64,000 nt of DNA, taken from Glycine soja (lineage: Eukaryota; Streptophyta; Magnoliopsida; Fabales; Fabaceae). The first letter of the stretch is position 1; each line of letters begins with the position of its first letter. The position numbers and the translations under genes are program-made. Of the stretch, positions 49,301 to 58,960 are shown one piece after another. Below the pieces are notes generated by a model. The model had not been told where the DNA came from. It saw nothing but the letters and a program-made list of their open reading frames with translations, and did no database searches. The stretch lies in assembly GCF_004193775.1 (NCBI RefSeq), contig NC_041008.1:7456731-7520730 (forward strand), written 5' to 3'.

Positions 49301-52300
49301 TAATAAAAAAATAAAAAAGAAAAATGAATAACTTTTATATAAATTGGAATCATTTATTCACCTCATCATAGGCTTAGAAGTTCTTTTATTTAATTTCTGT
49401 AGAAGTACTTATCTAAATTCTTAGAAGTGTGTTTGGTTGTGAGGAAAGAAAAAAAAAGTGAGAAAAGAAAATAAATGAAAAGAAAAGAAAGAGAAGTGAA
49501 AGAGAGTGAAAAGTGAAATTGTTAATAAAATAGTGAAAGAGAGATGAAATGAGAGAAAATAAAATAGTGTAGTAGGTAATAAAATATAAAATATAAACAA
49601 ATCATTTGTTAATTACCTTTGTAACCATGTGTTTTTTCCTTTTATTATTATTTTTTAAAATTGTATTATACTACCTATATAGTAAAATTCATCCATATTC
49701 TAAAATTTAAAATAACAATTGATAATAATGAGACATTAAATTGACATAGTAAAAGTGATCTATTTTTTTTTGTTGTAAAACCAGTTGGGTTGAATCGATC
49801 CAATTGAAATCTGATACCTAATTGGTCGGGTCAATTGCCTAATCATTCTAATAGTGAAATTGATTTGATTAAGCCATCAGGTCCTGGTTAGATAGATCAC
49901 CAGGCTGGATTTCACAATTATGCTTCCATCTTTCTTTGATAATCTGTTCACTTTTGGGTAGATCCCACATGTTTTGTAATAAATCTATTAATACTTTATT
50001 CTCAAACGAACGGTTGAAATGAAAATTTTCTTTGCTTTTCTTCTCAACCCCCACTTTCTTTACCTTATCTGAAAATGAACAGATCCTAAAAGTAAAGGTG
50101 TATAAGTTGATTGTTCCTCATAGAAAAATTTCAATTTATTTTCTTTCTAATGAGTTCGTGACAAGTTTATCTAAATAGGTCTTTTATTTAGTGAAAAAGA
50201 AAAATCTAAATTGGTCTTTTAGTGTGTTAGTTTTCTCTCCAAACATTGTTTGTCTCATAGTTTAAGCTTTCTATAACTTTTATGTTTGAACACCTTAGGG
50301 CATTACTAACATCAAACCAAACACTTAGTTGAACCAAACGAATATATGAGAACAAGACAAGGCTCATTCAATTCAACCTAGCTATATTAATATATTTCCT
50401 TTGAGGATCTGAAACTAATTGAGCCAAAGGTAAATTAGTTCTGAGTTTAGATTGGTCTTAGAGCTATGTGAGGATGGACACATTGTGAAAGGAATATTGA
50501 GTAAATTTCTCATAACAAAGTTATATCACTTTTAACATATAAAATTCATTTTTTATTATAATAAATCAGTTTGTCACTTCTGAATTTGCCAAAGAGATGT
50601 TTGACCATTCTTGAATGAAATACTAAATTAACTTCTAAGTTCTAACAGTACTTTTGCATTCCATGTGGAATTGCATAGCTAATTAGTAATTGATGATAGA
50701 TAATATCGTTTATATGCTAAGTATCATATATGCTAATTAATTGGGAATGCTTCCCCTTATAGAGCTTGCTGGTAAAGGTTATGGGAAAAAAGTTGTTGAG
50801 GGAGACATGAAGATTAGAGCTATTATTTGGGAAGGACATGGAAGGAATGAAAATGAGATGTTTACTTTGAACTTACCATTATAATATATATCCCTCCAGA
50901 AATAAATAAAAAAAGTTAGGGCATTCATTTGCATTTTTTGAAGTTTTATGTCAATTTTCTGTCTGATCTTCATTTCGTTTCTCTTCTTTATATTAATATT
51001 ACCTTTAAATTAAAACAAAGAGAAAATTTGATTTCCCCTTTTCATTTTTCATTTTCTTAGCTTGTCGTCAAACATAACCCTTGGAAGACATTGATCATGT
51101 CCTTGTCTATATATGTTCTCATTTTCTAAGTGCTGATTTACTTAATATTGGCTTTAATGATACAGCATGCAGGAGTCAATTGAACGATACCGCAGGCATA
51201 CCAAGCATGTTAATCCAACTACATTCAGATCAGTTGAACAAAATATGCAGGTTAGTTATACCTCTTGTGGTTGTCAATCTTCTAAATCCCCTATCCATTA
51301 TGAGTACTTACATACTTTATGATATGATTACACTCATGCTGGTGAAAACGCGTATGCTTTTAGTTTTAGCTTTTCTCAATGTTTTTTTCTTTTCGAGTTG
51401 CTTGTTTTGGTGTAAGACTATAATGTATAAGCTTAAGCCTTTATTGTTCAAGACCAAAGTAAATAATAATTCTTCCTTTCCATAGGCTTCGGCAATAACT
51501 TAACCCCAACAAGCCTAACATTATACTAAAAATACAATATCTAAATACGGGACAATAAAAAATTTGGCAAAATATATCTCTCCTAAAATTTGAGTAAAAC
51601 CAACTGTTAAATATAACCCATTCAAGAACATGTATCTAAATAATCAGAATTACCATGCAAAATTCACTTCTTAATTACATGAATGATAAACACCAAAAGG
51701 GTGATAGCAATACCAAAAAAAAATTCTATATATATCAAGGTTCTAAGACTGAATGCATAACAACAAAGGAAAACATGTTTTATGTTGGAATCCTCTCATT
51801 GATGGAGTACCATAATTTCAATGCATGGTAAAAATGAATGAAAACATCTCAACAATCAAGTTTGTTTCCAAGAGTGATATAGTGGTAAAGTTGTAATCAC
51901 CCTCTTCAAGAGAGCTGTATTTCCACCATACTTATGAAAGTTTATAGATATTGTAAATCATCCTAAGGTATGATTGGATAAACTTATCTAAAAACACTTC
52001 TAGAATAAGAAAATAAAAAGAGAAAAAATAAAATAAAATGAGTTTTTCACAAGTTAAAATTAACTTTTATATATATATAAAAGTTAAAAATCAAATTTTA
52101 GAGAAGTTAATTTGAAAGAACTTTTATAAATTATCTTATATAAGTCAATTTTAACTTATGCAATTTCTTTTTTCTCTCTTAAATACTTTTGGAGGAGTTT
52201 ATCCAATAGACCCTGGTCAAGTTAAATTGACTAATCTCCACTTGAATCAAGAGAGTCATTCTAAGGTCCTTGTAATTAATCAACTTATTTATAAGCATGT

Positions 52301-55300
52301 ACCAAAGAAAAACAATAAAGAGAAAAAATAAAATAAACTTTTCATAAGTTGATTTAAACTTTTTTTTTTTGAAGGAAGTTGATTTTAAGTTATGCGTAAA
52401 CTTTTTTTAGCTAATAAAAAAACTTATTTTGTTTTTCTTTCTTATTTTCTTCTTTATAACTGTTTAGGAAGAAACATATTCAAACAAGACTTAATCCAAA
52501 TTTTAATAGTGAAGACATATTATTGGATTAAGTCCTTTAATATTTTCTTTTCACATTGAGAGTGATTTTCACGTTGAAAATTCTTAGTTAGTGTCATTCT
52601 TATACTCTTACTTTCTTTATTTCTCTTATTCCCTATTTTAATTACAGGGAAAACTATTTTGGCATTTCCTAACAATTTATATTCCCTATTCTCTTGTTCT
52701 CATCGACAATGAAACCCTATCAGAAAGAAATACAACCCGGGCAAGTTAGCAAATCTCAAGAACCTGCTACTAATTAGCAACCTATGAATTTGGAGGAAAG
52801 AATAATATGACTTGCCATAGAGATTGAATGAGGGCATGATAAATAAAATAAACAGGAGGGAGAAACACTTGACTGCACGAACATAATTCACAAAAATAAT
52901 CTGCAATTATGATTCATGTTATACATGAAAAACTATGTAAGTCCAAGCTGGGAAGTAATCTCAACTCATCAAAACATATTAGGTTCATCACAATTTAAGG
53001 TTTTGTTCACCCAAAGGGATTCTTATACCAGGGATAATGTATCCCGCAGTGTCCATTCATATACTTACAGTATTTAGAAGCCTGTTACGAAATAAGGAAT
53101 CATGTTTGGGATGAAGAAGCTATAACTATTGGCTTCTTAAAATCACATTAAAGATGTAGAAAATTACATTTGGAATGTAACCGAACACGCTAATAGAACC
53201 TTTACATCGGTAATTCGCAAATCCGATGACCAATATCGTAAATAAATAAACTCTATGCACATAAGCTGTTAAATCATTTCCTAACGGCACACATTATTCT
53301 AACATAGAACCATCATGGTCCTTAAAACATAACCTTTAGATGGAAAAAACAACCACCAAGTTGAATCCATCAATCTCAAGATATATCTTAAGTTTTAATC
53401 AAGTTGTTCAAAAACACAATCCAACTTTCAAAAGTTCTAACAGAGATCAGCCAAGAAATTGTATAACTTATAACAATAGTGTATCTGAAACGTAATCCTT
53501 CATGGTAAAATTATTCAGCAGACTGAATATAGATAAAAGCTATAAAACTCCAAGTTCAATGGAAAATATAAACAACTCATGTTAGCATAATTATCAATAG
53601 CCCACATAATTATATTAAATTATCCTTTCTACATTAAGACCTTTTGGAGTAATAGAAACCCATATTTTTAAAAGCTTCTTCTTCCTGTGAAAGGAATAAT
53701 TAAATAAAAGGCTCACCCATTAAATTATTCACTTACAACTATATGGAGAACCAATTTCACTGCTTTTTGTAGGAGAGGCAACTGTGATGCCTATAAGTGA
53801 CTATAAACATTTAAAAGAAGAAATGATTGAGTTAAATAAAATCCCCAAATTATAAGGGTTAGAATCTTTAAGGAACCAGAGAAGAAAAACAAGAAATTCA
53901 CTCTTCTCTCATTATCATTTACTAATACCCACAACTGAAAATCTCTTTTTTTTTGCCTCATACACTTACCCACCAATCATTTTGCAGGTAGAAAAGCTTG
54001 AGATTATGAGATTTAGGATAAAGGAAGCATGAACAAAGAATAAGAGCTTACCTTAAACTTGATTACCAATAGGTGCCACGGGGAAGTTGAAGAAAAATAG
54101 GGAACAAAAAGGAAGTACGAAAAACAAGGAAGGGGAGAATTTGCAACAGAGGGAGGAGAGAATGAGAGGGGGTGGTTGCTTAAAGAAAAACTTTGTCTTT
54201 TTTTCTTCTAATTTTTCAACATTTTGTTTTAATATAATTACAAAAGTACCCCACATCTTTCCCCCTTTCTCTACAGTCAGAGAGAAAGTAAAAAAAAACT
54301 CCACCCTTAATTTTTTTTATACATTAAAAATTTAATAATAAAATATAAGCTCAAAAATATCAGAACCATTAGATGTTGAATGCAGGACCCTACAGTCAAA
54401 TAGCCACTGCAGGGAATCTTGGTCCTTAGGCAGCTATGTATTGATGACATTAGTTGTTTTGGTTAGATATAGAATATATATATATATATACATAAAAAAT
54501 GCAATTTCTAGTGACATATCTCAAATGTTTTAGCAAGAATAAAAATGCAAAAAGAATAGTGTCAGTTGAAGCCGAGTGAGCTCATTTTCAAGGGTGTTTC
54601 TTACTTTCTTTGCCCTTACAAATGATAAAGAAGAGTGTGTTGTGTTTGTGTTTGATGGATTCTTTTGCCAGATTTACAGGTAGGTGAATAGTAACTATGA
54701 AGCATATATCATGATAACCATTTAGCAGATTAGTTAATAAAAAGGTTTTTGCAAATATAATTATCCTTAGAAATCATAATAGTTTAATGCCTGAAACCCC
54801 TTTCTCTCAGGCTTGAAACATCACCATTCATCACTGCTTCTTTGTTAGAATACGGTAAACTGTGAATTTTGGGAAATTTTTTTGACCTTAGTATATTGTA
54901 AATTACATAAATTCTCGCCATTCATGTCTGCATTTCAGCATTTCTAAATTAATTTTGTGTAGATTCATGATGCAAGTAGCTAGTAACAGACTTTAAGTTG
55001 ATCTTTAAATGCCTTATTGTGGCCATGCAGTTTTCATCTTTATCAATCCCTGTAAATATGAATATTTTAGAAGTTAATGTTAGGGGAATCGGTTAATTGG
55101 AGTTTGTTAATTTGCTTATCATAGACACTCGTTCAACTTAGAGTCCTGAAGTTTGAATAAACTACATATTATGTTACAGCATCTGAAGCAAGAGGCAGAA
55201 AACATGATGAAGAAGATTGACCTTCTTGAAGCTGCAAAACGGTTAATTTTTTTAATTTCTATTCATGTTGACAAATTGTTTACATTCAGTGTTTATTTCC

Positions 55301-57399
55301 ACTCACTCACAAAGGAAGAACATGTTGCACTTGTAATTTCATTACCGCAGGAAGTTCTTGGGGGAAGGTTTGGGGGCTTGCTCCATTGAGGAACTGCAAC
55401 GGATAGAACAACAGTTGGAGAGGAGTTTAAGTAATGTTAGAGCAAGAAAGGTTAGAATGACTAACATGCGTAAATGACTAACATGCATGTATCATTTTAG
55501 GATATAATATATCATTTTAGGATTTAACTCTTTCAAAGGGAGGGGAGTGCACTTTATTAATTTGAAAATCAATGGTTGATATTATAGTTAATTTTAGACT
55601 TTGTTACATGTAATATATTTTTTTTGAAGCAAGTTACATGCATATTTTAATGTATCACAAATCTCACATTTTAGAGTTGATGGTGATTATTGTACTTTTT
55701 CCTCTAAAGTGTACCCCTCACTTTAGTGGAACCAAATCTTTCATTTTACTATTAAAATTTTGAAGTTAGTAAATATATATTTGATCTCAACTTTCATTTC
55801 TTCAGGTCCAGGTTTTCAAGGAACAAATTGAACAACTAAAAGAAAAGGTAAGCTGTCTGCATTTCATGAAAATAGTTATAATCTGTTTTGACTCAGTGAA
55901 GAGGTAGAGCTCACTATATTTGTTATTGCAGCTTAGTGAAAGGAAAAACAGTTTAAGTTATGGATGTTTGTTATGGTTTGCGAAGTTATGGTCTATTCTA
56001 CTGGAAAGGAGTGGAGTCATATTCAAGTTGGAGAAGTTTGATGTGCTTAGAATGTTAAACTTGACTAAAATTTGACATTGGTCTTGGGTTTCTTCAAAAA
56101 CAACTTTTTTCTAGTGCTTAAGGCACTAAAGGATTTAAGACCTTTAGTTTCTATAGTTACATCTATTAAAAAAAGTTTCTTTAGTTACAAAACCTTTTAC
56201 TTAAAAACATTTCCTTTTACTTGTTAAACTTGATTAAAATTTTACATTTGACAACAGAATGAGAAATTAGGGACAGTGAAGTTCAATTATCTAAAAAATA
56301 AAAATAAGGGGGACAAAATATAAAAATTCTAAAGATATACTTAAAATATTTTCAAAGTGAGAAGATACATTTGCACATACTCACTTCAACACGGTCTAAC
56401 ACAGGCTAAAGGCAACGCTGTAAGAGTTAAGCTAAAGGCAACGCAATAAGAGTTAATTCCCCGATATGTTTATGCTGATAAAAAAACTTTTTTGATCAAA
56501 TTCAGACACTTATATATACAGTTGTGACCAATTGTCAATACGAGGTTTGTCTAAGAGATTATGATTGGCTACTTTTGTATAATTCTGAGTTTAGGATGCC
56601 ATGAAAAAAATGCGTCAAGATTCAATTCCTTTCCAATCAGTTCTGAACGTTGAAAAAGCTCCCTGTAAGAATTATATAAAAAATACTCTGACTATTGTGT
56701 CTGTAATTTAATTCAGGAAAAAGCCCTACTAGATGAAAATGCCAAGCTCACTGAAAATGCCAGGCTCTCTGAGAAGGTGAAGTTACTGCTACTTGAAATT
56801 AATTCTGTGTGCCCTATAGTTCATTTGGATAATATTTTAAAGCTAGATTAATTTGAGAAAATGTTTTTATTTTTCAATTTTTAAAATAATTACAAAATAC
56901 TACATTGTTTTTACTAAAATTTGTATAAGAAAATGTTAGACACAAATCTTTGAAAACTAAAATAGAATAAGATGACATTTTTTGCTATTATTAATGAAAA
57001 GATAAACTATTTTATCAAATATGCTCACCAACTCAGGTCAGCCTAGCAGGAAGGTTGAGCGTATTATGTAAAAGGTCATATGTTAAAATTTTAATGCTAT
57101 TGTATAAAAAAAAAAATCTCAGTCTTCCTGATGGAAATCTTGAATTTCAATTTTTGGTATAAAAAACAAGAAACAAACCCCCATAGTTTGCATATTGCTT
57201 TGCAAATCTTTCAGTTAGAATAAAAATTTAAAAATGAAATTTCCTGCAGCATGACATCCATCTACAGCCAGCAACAAAGAATCAGAATGTGAATCAACCC
57301 CAATGCAATGCAGAAAGTAGTTCAAGTTCAGATGTGGAGACCGAATTGTTCATTGGACTTCCTGATACAAGAGCAAGACACATCTCTCATCACGTCTAG
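38531..57399 (+). CDS. SOC1-like: SOC1-clade MIKC-type MADS-box transcription factor, 7 coding exons
   Basis: Exons 38531-38712, 51166-51250, 55180-55241, 55351-55450, 55806-55847, 56717-56776, 57250-57399; all GT-AG, 681 nt, 226 aa. The MADS domain is residues 1-60 ([44 protein letters not shown]); the I region is in exon 2 ([17 protein letters not shown]); the K box covers about 90-171 (exons 3-6, heptads such as [15 protein letters not shown] and [15 protein letters not shown]). The C-terminus carries the SOC1 motif [10 protein letters not shown] (206-215). The 62/100/42-nt K-box exons are standard MIKC sizes. Role by family: a nuclear DNA-binding factor that reads CArG boxes, integrates flowering signals and promotes flowering. 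Exon 6 is 60 nt and has a small internal echo ([11 protein letters not shown]). Paralogues AGL14, AGL19 and AGL42 are the main alternatives; the SOC1 motif and [13 protein letters not shown] favour SOC1. Confidence 0.95.
40260..40307. repeat. (AT)15 followed by (GTAT)4
   Basis: A compound microsatellite in intron 1 of the MADS gene: about fifteen AT units, then four GTAT units. Confidence 0.95.
41252..41826. mobile_element. hAT-type MITE in MADS intron 1
   Basis: 575 bp flanked by near-perfect 8-bp direct repeats AAGCCATC (41244-41251) and AAACCATC (41827-41834). Ends are imperfect inverted repeats: CAAGGTTATCAAACTC at the left and CATGTTATTAAATTC read inward from the right. Inside are many 'gagagttta', 'gagtctac' and 'agagtcaactcg' words, which are internally inverted. 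It has no coding capacity. Confidence 0.75.
43339..43378. repeat. Perfect 20-bp tandem duplication
   Basis: The word gatgtctcctctgatccaaa occurs twice without change at 43339-43358 and 43359-43378, in MADS intron 1. The following 300 bp (to about 43650) are less AT-rich than average, but I recognise no coding sequence in them. Confidence 0.95.
45609..45618. promoter_or_regulatory. Perfect palindromic CArG-type box (CCATATATGG) in MADS intron 1
   Basis: CC(A/T)6GG is the binding word of MADS-domain proteins, and SOC1 genes are known targets of other MADS factors. The match is exact and palindromic. About one such match is expected by chance in a 12-kb AT-rich intron, so function is unproven. 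Confidence 0.3.
45891..46080. repeat. Three-unit tandem repeat, about 61-65 bp, in MADS intron 1
   Basis: Units at 45891-45951, 45952-46016 and 46017-46080 share 'gtaga(t/c)atg(c/t)', 'ttttatc(a/g)g', 'aaaattaatttattttа'-like blocks and, in the first two, 'catgtctataa'-like ends. The junction of units 2 and 3 is an inverted repeat (gacatgtctataagtagacatgtc), able to form a small hairpin. Confidence 0.8.
48345..48520 (-). pseudogene. LINE 3'-end fragment (RNase H tail)
   Basis: A minus-strand open stretch reads [18 protein letters not shown] and ends at a TAA near 48345. This matches the end of plant LINE RNase H domains (the HIxREGNxxADxLA pattern). The rest of the element is not present; flanking sequence from about 48120 may be its 3' tail. 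It lies in MADS intron 1, antisense to the gene. Confidence 0.65.
49063..49216. repeat. Tandem duplication, period about 75 bp
   Basis: Two copies of a segment containing 'ataagcaactgtacgga(g/a)ga', 'ttttaatt', 'aggaagtgta' and 'ggtaagggagat' follow each other in MADS intron 1. They differ by scattered substitutions and short T-run changes. Confidence 0.8.
51251..55179 (+). other. MADS gene intron 2, 3.9 kb
   Basis: Donor GTTAGT after ...VEQNMQ, acceptor GTTACAG before HLKQEAE. It contains no recognised gene. About 52990-54300 is less AT-rich, with a minus-strand open stretch (54053-54304) followed by a donor-like AAG|GTAAGC near 54046-54055; this might be part of an antisense or inserted transcript, but there is no family match. 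Confidence 0.85.
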
Positions 57400-58496
57400 T
57401 AGAAGATTACTTATTCCCTGGCTATGGAAAATAAAATAAGGGTAAGCCTAACTGTATCATCAATGTATATGTATCCTGATGCTCTAGTAAAGATAATAAT
57501 AGAATAATTTTAAATCCTCTTACAGTATCTTCCTAATAATCCTTCTAATTATTAATGAAATGAAGAAAATATTAAATTTTTTCTCTGTTTTCCAAGTGTT
57601 AAATGTTTTTACATTTTCATCTAATATTTTCTTTATGAAGTATAAGAAAATTATTGGGAGGATGTTATAGGAGGATATAAATTATTCTAAATAGTAGTGG
57701 TAATTGGTGGGAGTGATTTGTTTTGCTTGATTATATCCTCAAACCCATGGTCTAATGACCCGTTGTATTGATACTTATACTTTAGACTCAGCAGTATGGT
57801 TGCCATCCGGCGGTTTAATAAATGCATGACTTTCCTTTTGTCTTGAGCTTTCTTAGTTATGGTATAAGTTTTGATATGGTATGTGACAAGTAAAATTAAC
57901 AAGAGTAGTAATATTAGGACAAATAAAACTATATTAAATTTTTTTCATTTGATAATCATCATAATTAGGATATTTGACTTTTTAATTAAACTTAAAATAT
58001 TGTCATAAGCTTTGGTCATTTGAACCAATTATAAGATTAATTCTTGGCCTAAAATTTACTCACTAAAATTCCTCCACACTCTCAAAAATCTGTTTCGTAA
58101 AATTTAACATGGGTTCACTTTCACAAGCACATCATGTGTTGTTAACTAATCTTCATTTAGTGGGTAATTGAATATTAAGCTGATTATAGGTTTACTTCAC
58201 TTCTTTTTTGTCCCCAAATTCCAAATACAATAATGTGTGACCTCTTGGACAACCAGTTGCATGAACCTCAATACAACCCTCATGAATTACCAATGCAATT
58301 TCAATAACCTCACATTAAACTTTCATGCTGCTAAATCCTAAAGACTAATAGCTTTATATTCTTATTAATTCTAACACATTAATTTCTTGAGTTCAATCCC
58401 AAGGTTTCACTCATATTAAGTCTTTAAATTTGAAAAACTTGGTAAATATGTGCAACACTTATCTTTGAGTCTTAAATAAAATAAAAAAATAAAAAT
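57400..58496. other. MADS gene 3' untranslated region and spacer
   Basis: The stop is TAG at 57397-57399. The first few hundred bases are probably 3' untranslated; aaaataaaataaggg at about 57429 includes an AATAAA word. No gene is recognised before the inverted MADS relic. Confidence 0.5.
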
Positions 58497-58960
58497 CAAA
58501 TCAAATATACATTACTTCGAAATTTTAATAGTAAAATGATACATGCTTGTTAATCATTCTAACCTTTCTTGCTATTACATTACTTAAACTCCTCTCCAAC
58601 TGTTGTTCTATCCGTTGCTGTTCCTCAAAGGAGCAAGCCCCCAAACCCTTCTCCCAAGAACTTCCTGAGGGAATGAAATTATAAATGCAACATTGTCTTC
58701 CATTGTAAGTGAGTGGAATTAAGCATTGAATGTAAACAATTTGTCAACATGAAACAAACTCCAAAATTTTAAACGTTTTGCAGCTTCAAGAAGGTCAATC
58801 TTCTTCATAATGTTTGCTGCTTCTTGCTTCAAATGCTGTTACGTATTAAGCAATATATTTTATTCAGACTTCAGGACAAGTGTCTATGATAAGCAAAATA
58901 CAGTAAGCAAGAACAAATTATCAAACTCCAATTAACCAATTCCCTCTAACATTAACTCCT
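58497..58960 (-). pseudogene. Inverted partial copy of the MADS gene (exons 3 and 4 with introns)
   Basis: Read on the minus strand, this aligns with about 55069-55499 of the MADS gene and then with about 55741-55790, skipping about 249 bp. It includes the end of intron 2, exon 3 ([21 protein letters not shown]), intron 3, exon 4 and the start of intron 4. Because introns are kept, it arose by DNA duplication, not by reverse transcription. It is broken: the exon 3 donor has changed (aaaacg|gttaat to aaaacgtttaaa), and exon 4 has one extra G (ggagaaggg), shifting the frame before SIEELQ. The MADS domain, I region and C-terminus are absent. It lies 1.1 kb downstream of the parent gene's stop, in opposite orientation. 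Confidence 0.92.

Larger units (their letters stand above)
38713..51165 (+). other. MADS gene intron 1, 12.45 kb
   Basis: Donor GTGCTC after ...FASS, acceptor GATACAG before [10 protein letters not shown]; it splits a Ser codon (AG|C). No gene on either strand is recognised inside. It holds a (AT)n/(GTAT)n tract, a 575-bp MITE, short tandem repeats, a LINE 3' fragment, and a perfect CArG-type box, each listed separately. The remainder is AT-rich and unassigned. A long first intron is usual for SOC1-clade genes and is often where regulatory sites sit. Confidence 0.9.
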
